The position numbers were made by a program, and so were the translations under genes. A stretch of DNA of 64,000 nucleotides. Origin: Blasia pusilla. Taxonomy: Eukaryota; Marchantiophyta; Marchantiopsida; Blasiales. The DNA lies in the NCBI GenBank assembly GCA_050084515.1, contig CM114274.1:13454001-13518000 (forward strand), given 5' to 3'. Below are positions 51,611 through 62,690 of the stretch, piece after piece (position 1 is the first letter of the stretch; each line of letters begins with the position of its first letter). The notes beneath the pieces are model-generated. The model was not told the DNA's origin and searched no databases. It saw nothing but the letters and a program-made list of their open reading frames with translations.

Positions 51611-52480
51611 ATTCGATATGGAGCGAGCCTTGATTGAACAAGAGTCGGAGGACTTGTTGGAGGCGGGACTTATGGAGTTATCACATGGGGAGTTTGCATC
51701 CGCCCACGATCATGCCGGCGAAGAAGGATATGTATGGCAATTGGATGGATAGGCAGATGTGTGGAGATTACGGTCCTATCAATCGACAGAAGAGGTCAGA
51801 TCGGTGACGCCATGCCTACTCGAGGAGATCTTTGATGCGATAGGACATGCAAAGATCTTGATTTTTAGATCTCTGTGTTGGCTATCATCGCCTTCCTATC
51901 AAAGGTTGGAGGACAGGGGAGAAGACACCATTCTGGGGGATAGATCGGTTCGGGAGAGATTGCTTGTATCAATGGCGGTTCTTACCATTTGGGTTGAAGA
52001 ACGCGCCTACAGAGTTTCAGAGAGTGATGGATAGGATTCTGGCTGGCTTGGATTTTGTATGATGTTACATAGATGATATTCTTATCTTCAGTTCCACGGT
52101 TGAGGAGCATGAGCGACACTTGGAGGAGGTGTTTCGGCGATTGCAGTTATATGGACTGAAGTTACATCCAGGCAAGTGCAGATTCTTTCAGGAGCAGATT
52201 GAGTACTTGGGACACACCATATACCCGAGTGGGTTAGGCATTCAGCAGACAAAGGTAGAGGCTATTGCGCAGATTCCACGCCCTACAGATGTGAGTCGAG
52301 TCCGAGCATTTCTTCAACTGGCGAACTTCTATCGACGGTATGTCAAGGGTTTTAGTGCGATCGCAAAGTCTTTGACCTTCTTGACGAGACTTGATCAGGT
52401 GTGGTTGTGGGGAGATGATCAGGAGCGAGCATTTCAGAGCTCAGGGCAGTTGACGTCCTCACCCATTTTCTGAGAGACCG
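51610..52480 (+). pseudogene. Reverse transcriptase of P2
   Basis: From DMERALIEQESEDLLEAGL through EEIFDAIGHAKI, KNAPTEFQRVMDRILAGLDF, the catalytic box YIDDILIFS (52066-52092) and LKLHPGKCRFFQEQIEYLGH to RAFLQLANFYRRYVKGF. A TGA at 52060-52062 stands where M2 has Arg (an AGA codon), and frameshifts lie at 51700-52010. Class: Ty3/gypsy RT. Confidence 0.92.
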
Positions 52481-52494
52481 GTTAGGGTCGCCCA

Positions 52495-52980
52495 TTCCAG
52501 TTACATACGGATTGGAGCATGTTGGGTCTAGGAGCAGTGCTTACTCAGAGGGATGACGAGGAGAGGGAGTTCGTTGTGGCTTACGCGAGCCAATCAAACA
52601 ACATTGTAGAGGCAAAGTACAGGTCCTACGAGGGAGAGTGCTTGGCTGCAGTGTGGGCCGTGGCACATTTTAGGTGCTATTTATTCAGCAACCCTTTCAC
52701 ACTTATCACTGATCATCAGCCGTTGAGGTGGTTGATGGAGTCCGACAAGCTTACGGGGAAGCTTGTTAAGTGGGCTCTATTACTACAAGAGTATGAGTTT
52801 GAGGTGGTTCATAGGCCAGGTCGGTTGAACCAAGATGCGGATGGGTTGAGTCGTAACCCATGTCCGAGTCAGAGAGACGACACAGGAGCTCGATGGCACG
52901 GAGAGAGTGATGAGGAGATGGTGCCCGGTTGGCATGCATCTTCCTATCTTTGTTGGTTGACTATGGCAGGTCAGCCATAG
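52495..52980 (+). pseudogene. RNase H of P2
   Basis: The LHTDWSMLGLGAVLTQRDD block opens the RNase H fold. It continues EAKYRSYEGECLAAVWAVAH, ITDHQPLRWLMESDKLTGKL and VVHRPGRLNQDADGLSRNPC. The 153-residue stretch from 52519 is uninterrupted. It degrades RNA of the RNA-DNA hybrid in the family. Confidence 0.9.
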
Positions 52981-54330
52981 GTGATGACTCCAGTGGTGGG
53001 GTTGGATGATGAGTCTTTGGATCCGGAGGTTAGTGAGGAGGCGACAGGTGGTCGTGATATCTATGACGACGTGGAGGTTGTGGAGTTCTTGCGCACTGGC
53101 ATCATTGCGAGTACAGTGAGTGCTAGGGAGCGGGATCAGATCCTACAGAGAGCCAAGAGGTTCAGGTGGGAGGGGACTCATATTTTGTGCGTATGGGGAG
53201 ATGGTAGGATACGAGTGGTACCTCATCCTTCCCAGCAAGCACGTGTAGTGCAACATGCCCATGAGGAGTTGGGACATTTTGGAGTAAAGCGTACTTACTG
53301 ACTTACTCGGGTTCGATATTGATGGCGCGGCATGCATCTTGGGTACAAATAGATTTGTGGCCTGATGTATGGTATGTGACAGAGTGCGAGCATCTTTCAA
53401 TGCTCCCACTCCGCAATTACATCCTTTGCCGATTATGGGTTTAGGTTATTGGTGGAGTTTAGACTTTTCGGGACCTTTGCCATTGACAGGGCGTCATCAT
53501 AGGTACGTGTTGGTCATGGTGGAGCATTTCTCCAAGTGGATAGAGTTGGTGGCACTACCAGACAAGGCGAGTGAGGGAACAGCTTATGTGTTTCTAGATC
53601 GTATGCTTAGTCACTTTGGTGCACCGGCGGAGGTGTTGACTGACCAGGGTATCGAGTTCAGGGGAGAGTTTCAGGCCTTGTGTGATCGCGGCGATAGATC
53701 ACCCGACGCGTCCGAGATCATCTGAGGCGGATGGGTTGGCGGAGAGAGTGGTATAGACGGTGAAGAGAGGATTGCGCAAGTATAACTTGCAGTGGGGACA
53801 ATTGAAGGAGTGGGACCTACAGTTGCCATGGTTGGCTATGGGTTATCGCTTTAGTCGGCAGGCATCCTTGGCGTCATTTTCACCGTACTTTTTGCTCTTT
53901 GAGAGAGAGCCAGATTTACCTGCAGCGATTCGACATGACATGGCGGAGGTGTTAGATCTTGATGATCCAGATGTGTGGGTACAAGCATGTTCTCAGAGGG
54001 CATAAGTTTTTCGTAGAGTTATGCCTATGGCCTTTGAGGACTTAGCTATTGCCCAACATAGAGATACATTGAGGTACGCGACCATTTGTGGAGGAGGTTA
54101 TTGTCCAGGGATTAGGAGGTTTCATCCTGGAGATTACGTGTATTTACAACAGGCGGCACCCACGACGCTAGATGTCACTGCAGGGCGCACGATCCTACGT
54201 ATGTGCGAGGTATTACCGACCGGAGTCCTCATGTTGGAGGGACGGGATGGTATGGTTTGGAAGGATCATATGCGCAATTGTGCGCCATGTCATCTTCCGA
54301 ACGTAGATGGGACGGTGGATCCGAGCTTGG
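52981..54330 (+). pseudogene. Integrase of P2
   Basis: The zinc-binding N-terminus has VVQHAHEELGHFGVKRTY and CMVC (near 53365). The core gives LDFSGPLPLTGRHHRYVLVM (first Asp), VLTDQGIEF (second Asp) and, after a frameshift near 53700, the AERV block (Glu, near 53735). Then KRGLRKYNLQWGQLKEWDLQ. The C-terminal SH3-like domain is FHPGDYVYLQQAAP to VWKDHMRNCAPCHLPN (54120-54300). No chromodomain follows; a PHD finger does. Confidence 0.88.
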
Positions 54331-54341
54331 CAGTGGTACCT

Positions 54342-54510
54342 GCAGGCTTGAGGTGTATGTTGTGCGGATCTGCGAGGGGTGCAGCCACCATGTTGGTATG
54401 TGATGGTTGTTCTCGAGGATGGCATATGTCATGTCTGACCCCCCCCCTCTTGATGTGGTTCCCACGGGATGATGTATGTGTCCGAGATGTGTATAGGGTA
54501 GTAGGTCATG
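54342..54510 (+). pseudogene. PHD finger at C-terminus of P2 integrase
   Basis: Zinc ligands in order: CMLC, then VCDGC, then WHMSC, and, after a frame change in the 9-C run near 54440-54448, CMCPRC. This is a C4HC3 PHD signature with the typical MLVCDGCSRGWHMSCLTPP core. In the family, PHD fingers read histone H3 tails or bind chromatin partners. It takes the place where chromoviral integrases have a chromodomain. A stop stands next to the last Cys pair. Confidence 0.85.
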
Positions 54511-54563
54511 TCAGAGAGATGTGATATTTTCTATCTGGAGTTGGGGGGATCCAACTGCCAACT

Positions 54564-54570
54564 GGGGGGG
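54564..54570 (+). other. Candidate polypurine tract
   Basis: A run of seven G just before the LTR tail begins at 54573, the position expected for plus-strand priming. A small GTTGG/CCAAC hairpin lies just upstream. Confidence 0.5.
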
Positions 54571-54572
54571 CG

Positions 54573-55333
54573 GTTGTGTGATCTCCATGTATATGTATGA
54601 GTTGATTTTTGTACATGTGTGGATCGACCCATGTGTGGGGAAGATCGGTGTTGTGTGGTGTAGATATGACCAGCGATGTATGTTGTGTAGCGATATGTAT
54701 GCGCATATGACAACTGTCACATATGAGTAGCCGATAGGCCGAGATCTATGTGGATAGGGCATAGGAGCCAGCAGACTATCTTGAGTGTAAATTTGTCCCA
54801 CGGTGTCGGATGAGGTTGAGGATAGGTCCATTGTGTCAAAAACGTCGTTTCTGACAACTTTCATGTTGAGGTCTTTTACAACCGGATGACTTGTTGACCA
54901 GGTCACTCGCCCCTGGTAACCTGTGCACGCAGGTTACCAAGGGGAGGGCTATTTTTAGGGGAAGAGCCTTTTGGCTCTTCCCAACCCTATATAAGAGAGG
55001 AAGATGGTTCCTAAGCCATCTTTCTCATGTTGGGCCGTTGGAGCACCTCCCTTGTATGTGTGTGAGCTAGGACTAGGGTGCTAGCGTCCGGATTCCTTGA
55101 TAGCACAGGGTGGACGAGGCTCGATATGCCGATGTAGATTGAGGAGTAGAGTTTTAGGCCAGGTGTGCCGTTTTTATTACTCTTTATTTTTGTTGTGTGA
55201 TCTCCATGTATGTGTATGAGTTGATTTTTATACATGTGTGGATCAACCTGTGTGTGGGGAAGATCGGTGTTGTGTGGTGTAGATGTGACCAGCGATGTAT
55301 GTTGTGTAGCGATATGTATGCGCACGACAACAT
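54573..55333 (+). mobile_element. 3' LTR complex of P2 (tail-core-tail)
   Basis: The LTR core (about 54714-55192) is flanked by two 135-140 bp tails: 54573-54706 and 55193-55333. Both begin GTTGTGTGATCTCCATGTAT and end GCGATATGTATGCGCA. Differences between the tails are few. This is either a duplicated LTR end or two LTR remnants in tandem. Confidence 0.75.
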
Positions 55334-55890
55334 ACACATCGCTACACAATCCACATCGTTGGTTACATCTACACACCACACAACATCGATCTTCCCAAAT
55401 CTACTCATAAATAAAATACACTCTCATATAAATATGGAGACCACACATCTTTCCCACGTAAAATCAGAGTAAAAATGGCTCACCCGATCTAAAATTCCAC
55501 TCTTGAATATACATCGGCATATCGAGCCTCTACCATCCTTCGCTTTGAGGGAATCTGGACACTAGCATCTTAGTTCCTACCTCACATGAGCAAGAGAGGT
55601 GCTCCAACGAGCCAACATGAGAAAGAGCTTCGAAAAGCCATCTCTCTATCCCTTGTATATATGGCACATGAGGTTGAGGATAGGTCCGTTATGTCAGGAA
55701 CATTATTTTAGACAATTTTCCTATTTTGGTCTTTGACAAAAGGTGAGTTATTGAGCAGGTCAATGGTTCCTTGGTAACCAATAAACACAAGTTACCAGGG
55801 GATGACTATTTTTAGGGAAAGAGCCTTTTGGCTCAACCTCATCTGACACCTTAGGACGAGGTTATACCCAAGACACTCCGTTGACTCTCT
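55334..55890 (-). mobile_element. Inverted LTR copy abutting P2, itself internally inverted
   Basis: From 55322 the sequence reads as the reverse complement of the P2 LTR tail and then R region (CCAACATGAGAAAGAGC, CATATCGAGCC). From about 55668 it switches to plus orientation (GAGGTTGAGGATAGGTCC to GAGCCTTTTGGCTC), then back to minus (AACCTCATCTGACACC). Divergence from P2 is greater than between the P2 LTRs. Confidence 0.8.
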
Positions 55891-57479
55891 GTGCCATCGA
55901 CGCGGTAGAACTCTACCTACCAGTAACCTAAGATGTGACATACTTGAAAGTTTAGGATATATGGAAATAAAGAGGCTATAAGGATGCAAGAGAAAGAGAG
56001 CAAGTGCCAAAGGAGGTGCATACATTCATATTCAAAACCTAAGGGTTATATCTCATGGTTTTTAAATGAAAGTTTTCTCCTCACATAAAATGTTAAGCTA
56101 AAATGAAGATAATTTGTGAAAGAGAGGTGAAACCATATGACCCAAGCTAGAGTAGGGGTTAAATTTATATGAATGTTAGTGGAGGAATACAATTCAAGCT
56201 AGAGATAGGGTAGCAACTATGAGAATGCATAATATAGACAAAGAAATCTAGAACATTCTTAACACTATGGAATACAAGTATGAAATGTTGATAAAAGGAA
56301 CATAAGGAAGGTTCAAAACTATGAGCTTCTACTTGGAACGGACATTTGATCAAGTGTAGGTAAGGAATCCATAAGGTTCTCTAATAAAGTCATATGATAA
56401 AGTTCTTTTATCATATATTATGTATAAAAGAGACAATGGATAGGGATCGGTCGACAAGTACATTATATTTTCTACTTCTAAATTATGTAAATTTGTGTTT
56501 AATACATGATTTTTCCCCAAGAGGACTAAATTACCAATCAACTAATCCAATTAAAAGAACAAGGATTCTCTTTTAACAAGTCATTTTCCCTCTTTCATTC
56601 TTCTCATTAGAGTTCTCAAACTCCCCTCAAAACTCTATCTCGAGTAAGGATAAAGTCTCTATGTACCAAATGAGTAATTCAATTTATGAATAAGGAAAAA
56701 GAGATATTAGCAATCTTGTGACTAAACTATGATGTCTTCATGGAGTCAAAACTCAATCTACCTTAAGAGCTTACTCTTTGTAAAAAAATCCCAACACCAC
56801 ACACAAAGTATGTCACTCCTCTTGAGCCACCTACTCACAAGAAGTATATTCATGAATCTTCAATCGAATCAACGACATCTCCACATACACAATACAAAAA
56901 ATATGAACTCATTAAGAAGTTAAGAGATCCTCGAAACGACAGACAACTCCTTATAGTTGTTTCTAGTCTCTTCAATTGCATCTCCCACCAAGATCAAGTA
57001 AAATGGTTTCTTAGACTACCGTCTAGTCATATTTGTACATTATCCTTCATAAGATTTTATTTTTTATTTTATAAAGATCCCAATGGCACAAATCTTCAAA
57101 CTGTCAAAATTTATGATTGGGAAACACCCAACTCAATACTTCCTAGCCATTTGGAACTAACTTATTACTATGCATGTGGTTCAATATTTCTAAGATCGCC
57201 TTTGGTATGCGACTCTAACTACCTATGTATGCTCTCCTAACTAACTATTTACTTTGCATAGAGTTTTCATGTTAATATTTCTTCAAGGATCTTCTTTACT
57301 TTTCCTCATTATTGATGTATGTTCAATCCCCATAAGACATGTTTCCAAGGCTTTATCATATCTTTTATGATGGATCGACAAATATCCATAGGGCATCTTT
57401 GGAGGGATTGGAAGACAACTACAAGAGGTTGAGGATGATCTACTAAGACCTTGGATAACCTAAGAGAGCAAGTTTCCCC
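55891..57479. other. AT-rich spacer, nothing identified
   Basis: No supported coding sequence, RNA or repeat boundary. Confidence 0.5.
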
Positions 57480-57870
57480 TGCGTTTAGGCTCATTTAAAG
57501 CCAAATAGAGAAACTTACTGTTTAAGGTAATTTCCTATTATGAATATGGTTGACTTTCCATCTTAAGAGGTGGTCCTTGACCCCCAACAATAGGTCAAGA
57601 GCCAGGGAGGTAACCTATAAGCATAAGTTATCGTGGAGAGAGTTTAGGAGGGGGAAGAAGGTATATCCAAAGAGAGGGAGTTTTGGAGCTCATTTTATCT
57701 TTGTTAAACCTCTTGCCATGAGACGATAGAATTATGGTCCTCCTAGCCTTGTTAGTAATCCAAGCCTCTCATTAGGAGAGTGGACTTGGTTTGACATAAG
57801 AGAGAGAGAGAGGAGTTTGTGTGAGAGCTTTTAGGCGATCTTGATTTACAAAGAGAGAATGAAAGATCGT
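57480..57870 (+). mobile_element. Core B LTR of P3
   Basis: Reverse-complement relative of the M1 LTR core: AGAGAAACTTACT, CCTTGACCCCCAACAATAGG, AGGTCAAGAGCCAGGGAGGT, then AATCCAAGCCTCTCATTAGG and AGAGTGGACTTGGTTTGACA. Orientation is plus, matching P3 downstream. Confidence 0.65.
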
Positions 57871-60800
57871 AAGCTCTACAATGCGGGAGCTCATTGGTTT
57901 TTTATTGGTTTTGTAAATTAGGAACCGTGTTCCTTATTCAAAGACTCATAGGAATAGTCACGGGAGCAAGAGATGCTCATTTGTATCATTTTTTTGTAAA
58001 TATCTGATAAGGGAGAGAGGTGCATGGAAGCATTGCCCGATTATGAATAGGATTTAAGTACGGGTGGCATGTTTGCCATTCTAAGGCTCCCAAGAGTAAC
58101 CTTTAGCTTGTTGGATTAATGTTGCACATTTTTATAACTTTTTATGGGAGAATCTGTGCGAAAGCGTTGATAATTTGTTTGTAGGAGTGAGGTCGTGGGT
58201 TGTATAACAATCATTTCCATTCTCAGATGGAAGGTTAGATGAAGGAGTTGATAAAAAAAAGTCATAGATTGGAAATTCAAGAATGTTGTGAAAAAAATGG
58301 TGTGCAATTTTGATGCTTGAGTGCAAAGTAACATCCATTTTCATGGGGCTATCATAGCCGTTGTGTGAGTGAGCAATTTTGATTTTGGTAGTAACTCTTT
58401 AGAAGAGTGTGAGTGTGTAAACGTTAAAAAAAACTTATTATTTTTAGTAGGTACGTAAGGAAAAAAATTTATTCAAAGGCAAGTGACTGAAAATTTTATC
58501 TAATTAGTGTTGGCCCAAAATTTGTGGGGTTTAGTGGAATACTTAGCCAAATTTGAGATAATTTAGTGAGTAGAATGTTTTCAAGGGGCTAGTGGAGTAG
58601 ACCAAAAAAAGATCTACTTTTGAGTAAGGTTCAAATAGAGCTATATGTACCTATGTGTGACATGACATAGCTATCATTGACCATCTACTGTTCAACCATC
58701 ATCATCTATTCAAAGATCATAAACTATTGGTCATTGCTACTCAACTATTGTCGACAATTGCCGCTATTGTTGTTTAATGAGCACTTTGATTTTTTCAAAA
58801 CCAATTAATGGCGTGATTACTAGTAACCGATTGAAAGGGATGAATTATCGATCACCATTTTGTGCCATCAACACCGAAAACACAAATGTATTTATCTTAT
58901 GAAGAATTTGTCCGCACTGATTGACTATAAATACCAACTAGCAATGTTCAATGACCTTGTGGTTGATGGTTTTGAGTTTCAAGTTTATTTTTCTATGCAT
59001 AGTGATTGGTAGTTGCTTAACTTTGAGCGAGTATTATGTCATGATGTCCATGGGAACATGTCGCGAAGTGATTCGTCATGTTGCTTGTGGCCACATCACA
59101 TTATCTCGATCGCGGAGCCATACTAGCGTTGAGACGCATAGCATTTATTTCCAATAGAGGAGGGGATGTAGTTTCTTGTTGCATCATGTCATGGAGTTTT
59201 ATGCCATTTCATGCCGCCATTGTTGATTGTACTATTGTAATTGCACCACACATCGAGGAGGTTTGAGCACCGTCAACACTAAGGAAGACCTTAAGGAAAA
59301 TGACTTGCTAACTAAGGGATGTTTTTCCATAATCAAGTTGGGATCAAGTTTGAAGTTTTTAAGGAGAAATATTGATATTTTTTCCAAGTTATCCATTGTA
59401 GTCTTTTGCCTTGTACATGCGAGGGATTCGTGTGTGTTGGATATTTGATATCTTAGGATTTTGAGACCATCGTTGATGTGTGATGTTAGGAGATATAGAC
59501 CTATGTGGGATATCCAAAGTTGCTGATATTCTAGGTTGATGACAGGATAGACTATACAATTTGTTGCATCACGTTGCTCGCTGCCGCATTGCACATGTCT
59601 TAGTAGGGAGGGAGTGTAGATATAATGCTGCACGTTTTAGGTTTGCGTGATTGAGGGATTAATTGCAATATTGAGAGTGATTGTGAGAGGTGGCACAAGG
59701 ATCATCATAGCACCCTTTTGGGACTTTGATAGATGAGTGTTGGAGAGTAGCCCTAGAGGGTTTAGGGTGAGATTTCGAGAGTCTCCATGTGAGGGACCAT
59801 CTTGACCTCCTTCTATGTCTTCATTGGACAATGGAGAGGTCTTAGAAGAGGATTTTGCTAATGCATTACCACATACGTTGAGTGGTCCTACCATTTGGGC
59901 GTATGAGATAGAGGGCCGCCTAGGTTTTCGAGAGTTGTGGATACCATAGATTTGCATGACTTTATCGTCTAGTTTAGGAGTTGGTGTGATTCACAGAGGG
60001 ATAGGCACTCTAGAGAGCTCAAGCTCTTCAAAACATTGAACAATATGTTTCACCACCTAGAGGGAGCACCCATGGACAATTACTATGAGTTGTCCGAGAG
60101 ACTCGCGCATGAGATTGAGGCCTGAAGACTCTACTATGATCCACATTATGTGTTATCGATTGAGCCATTTATAGATGAGGAGGAGGAGGAGCTAGGGGAG
60201 GCTACCTCCTCTACCACTAATGAGAGTCTTGGAGGGATGAGCTAGCACTTGACTGAGTTAGTTGCATTGTCTAGTCGAGGGTTCATCTTAGGTTCAACCT
60301 CGTGGTTGAATTCTTTGCGGAGTTGTGGAGGAAATACTTAGGGGTACAGATTGGGAAGTTTCAGACCATCCACGATTTCCATAGGCACAAGGGATAATTT
60401 TTCGGGAGGTATTTAGTCGCATGCGTCGATTGATTAGTGTAACTTAAGGGATGATAGAGCCCCAAGTCATTCATGCATGGTATGGGATGTTGAAACAAGA
60501 CATTTGGAAATGGGTAAGGGATGCATTACTCGTACAGTGTACCTCACATATATTGAGAGATGTTGCTACTATCATGTATCGAGCCAAGACCTGGTTGAGG
60601 TAAGACTAGAGGAGATGTTTGATGGAGAGTATGCATTTGCCAATATCATGCATGCCAAGGAGGATGTGCATGGCAGCTGGTCGGATAGGCGGATAGATGG
60701 AGATTACTGATCTTTCAATAAAAAAATAAAAAAATCTGATAGGTATGCGATGCCCACTCTTGAGGAAATCTTTGATACTATTGGGTATGCAAAAGTCTTC

Positions 60801-61810
60801 AATTCTTTAGATTTCCAAGCAAGATAGCATCAATCGTCTATCAAATTGGAGGATAGGGAGAAGATGATATTTTGGGACATTGATCCTTACGGGAAGGATT
60901 TTTTTAACAATGGCGGTTCTTCATTTGGGTGGATTCCATTTTGGATCTGGGACGTCAATCATAGGCAGTGAGACTTGATGAATGACCTTCGTAAATGGTG
61001 TTCAACAAAGTTAACATGTCACTAATAATATTTCCCACTTTTGTTAGTTTTCGTGTTTCCTATGGATATAAGGAAGATGGTCTTGGATTGGTATGGGATG
61101 ACCAATTATAGTAGTTGGTGGAGCTCAACCCTAATGAAAGAGAGTGTACGAATGGATTCCCCGTTGAAGTACGACAACATAATTACTTTCATAGGCATTC
61201 CAACGTTATGTGTTGGATTAAATGATGGATTTGAATTGCTTGCCATGGATTCTCATCCTAGGAATAGATGAGCAGTGTCTAAGGCGATTGCAATAGATCA
61301 TCTCTATTGCACTTGTTAGGCCCGTGCCCACCAAGACGGTTTAGGAAGTGGCTATGGGCGAGATCCGAGGAAATCGACATTTTCACGACATGTCATATAT
61401 CGTGACCAATGGGTTTTTGCCTTCTTATGTTGTGACATTGGGAGGTATGCGCGTCAAGGTTTTCTCGCTCTGCCCTTCCTATGCTTGGGATGTCCACCTT
61501 AAATTTCATGGCAGGTTGAGACTACTAGGATGGCGGAGATGCCTTATAGACATGTGATAAAGTGCGTGATGATGTCTCTAGGATAACCATTGTGCGATCT
61601 TCCATTTGGTAAGTCCATGAGGTAGAGTTTTTTTGTCTACAACGCGGCTTGTTGGATTTGCAAGCAAAATCCCTGATGTTGAGGAAAGAAATTTAATAGG
61701 ATTGGGCATGGCGAGGTTTGATGTGGATCATTGCCCATTTAGGATACACATGTCATGGAGTGGAGCGAGTAAAACACAATTTATAGCACGATGTGTATGC
61801 GCATTATATT
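57871..61810 (+). mobile_element. Decayed retroelement P3 with scrambled domain order
   Basis: 57871-59640 is leader-like; the block CACATCGAGGAGGTTTGAGCA near 59250 is shared with M1. Gag remnants lie at 59640-60430 (blocks matching TAWNGMFQNLEGAPMD near 60035-60085). RT start is at 60580-60920 (SQDLVEVRLEEMFDGEYAFA, MPTLEEIFDTIGYAKVF). A methyltransferase piece (motif IX region) follows at 60925-61270, then protease pieces at 61500-61800 (MARFDVDHCPFRIHMSWSGA, KTQFIAR), ending in an LTR-tail-like GATGTGTATGCGCA. RT before methyltransferase and protease is not the family order, so the copy is rearranged or a mosaic of two insertions. Confidence 0.65.
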
Positions 61811-62263
61811 TTTAGCTTCACAACATGATAGCATGGGTCTCCGCCCTTGAATAATCTTCGTGAAGACTATCATCCTCTTTAGAACAAGGACTCTCAACAA
61901 GAACTATTAACCCCAAGTCATCTTCAATACCTATAAATACTTATCTATATTTTTATTGGAGAGTGCCTTCTTGGTTTGCAAACACCTCTATGCTTGACAT
62001 GTGGCAATCAGACAACAAGAAAATGTTTCTTTATGGGCAATTGCAGCAAGAAAATGATTCCTATTCCACTAGCAACAAGAAAAAATATTTATGTGCAACG
62101 TGATTAGTATTCACTCGCGTGCATGACACGGGCTTCACACTAGTTCTTCTTAAAGAGAACTACAACCTAATATCCAACCATAAATTCAAGCTATGTTTTC
62201 CTTAAACTAACTCCAAAATCTTACCGGCACGGGGTATACACTAGTAGAACTAGTAGATTAAGT
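61811..62263. other. Spacer, nothing identified
   Basis: AT-rich, with no supported feature. Confidence 0.45.
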
Positions 62264-62291
62264 ACTAGTACAATGCCCGTGCTTGCACAGG
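62264..62291 (-). mobile_element. Possible Helitron 3' terminus
   Basis: On the minus strand a GC-rich hairpin (CCTGTGC and GCACGGG around AA) is followed 8 nt later by CTAGT, the usual Helitron end pattern. The body would extend to higher coordinates. No Rep-helicase and no 5' TC end were found, so it would be non-autonomous. Confidence 0.35.
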
Positions 62292-62690
62292 TGAAAATTA
62301 CATGTGAGAAAGGCATCTCCTTCGCTCAATCAAGTTATGTTAATTCAGCATGTTACACATATCATCATGAGAGGAGGCCAAAACACATACTTGTCATCGG
62401 AGGAGGAAGGGGTCTTCAAACCCCATCCTCTTTCAATCATACAATCAAGAATTGTGGACTAATGAAAAACTAATTTCTAATATCTTTTTGGAGAGATTTG
62501 TCACACTTTAGAAATGAATCAAACGAAAATTCTTAGTATGGTTAGAGTGGAACCCGACCATGATATGTTATCGGGCAGGCAAATGCTGGAGTAGAAATTT
62601 GGTACAACACCAAAGCTCTAAACCGTAAAGGCAAGACTACAATCTGAAATGAAACACTAACAAATGTTCCTTTGCGTGGGGTGAAAGCTT
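62292..62690. other. Spacer, nothing identified
   Basis: No supported gene. Could be the body of the suggested Helitron. Confidence 0.35.

Larger units (their letters stand above)
45224..55333 (+). mobile_element. Ty3/gypsy-like LTR retrotransposon P2 with DNMT3-like methyltransferase and PHD finger
   Basis: The best-preserved copy, about 10.1 kb. Order: 5' LTR, 1.6 kb leader, gag, protease, methyltransferase, RT, RNase H, integrase, PHD finger, purine tract, 3' LTR complex. RT before integrase places it in Ty3/gypsy. The LTR cores (45236-45713 and 54714-55192) differ at roughly 20 positions in 480, mostly transitions, so the insertion is moderately old. At least a dozen stops or frameshifts break the coding region. 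Composition is more GC-rich than the flanks. Target duplication could not be assigned. Confidence 0.92.

Noticed and set aside
54342-54510. Chromodomain at the integrase end
   Set aside because: Cys/His spacing is that of a PHD zinc finger; no chromodomain aromatic residues are seen.
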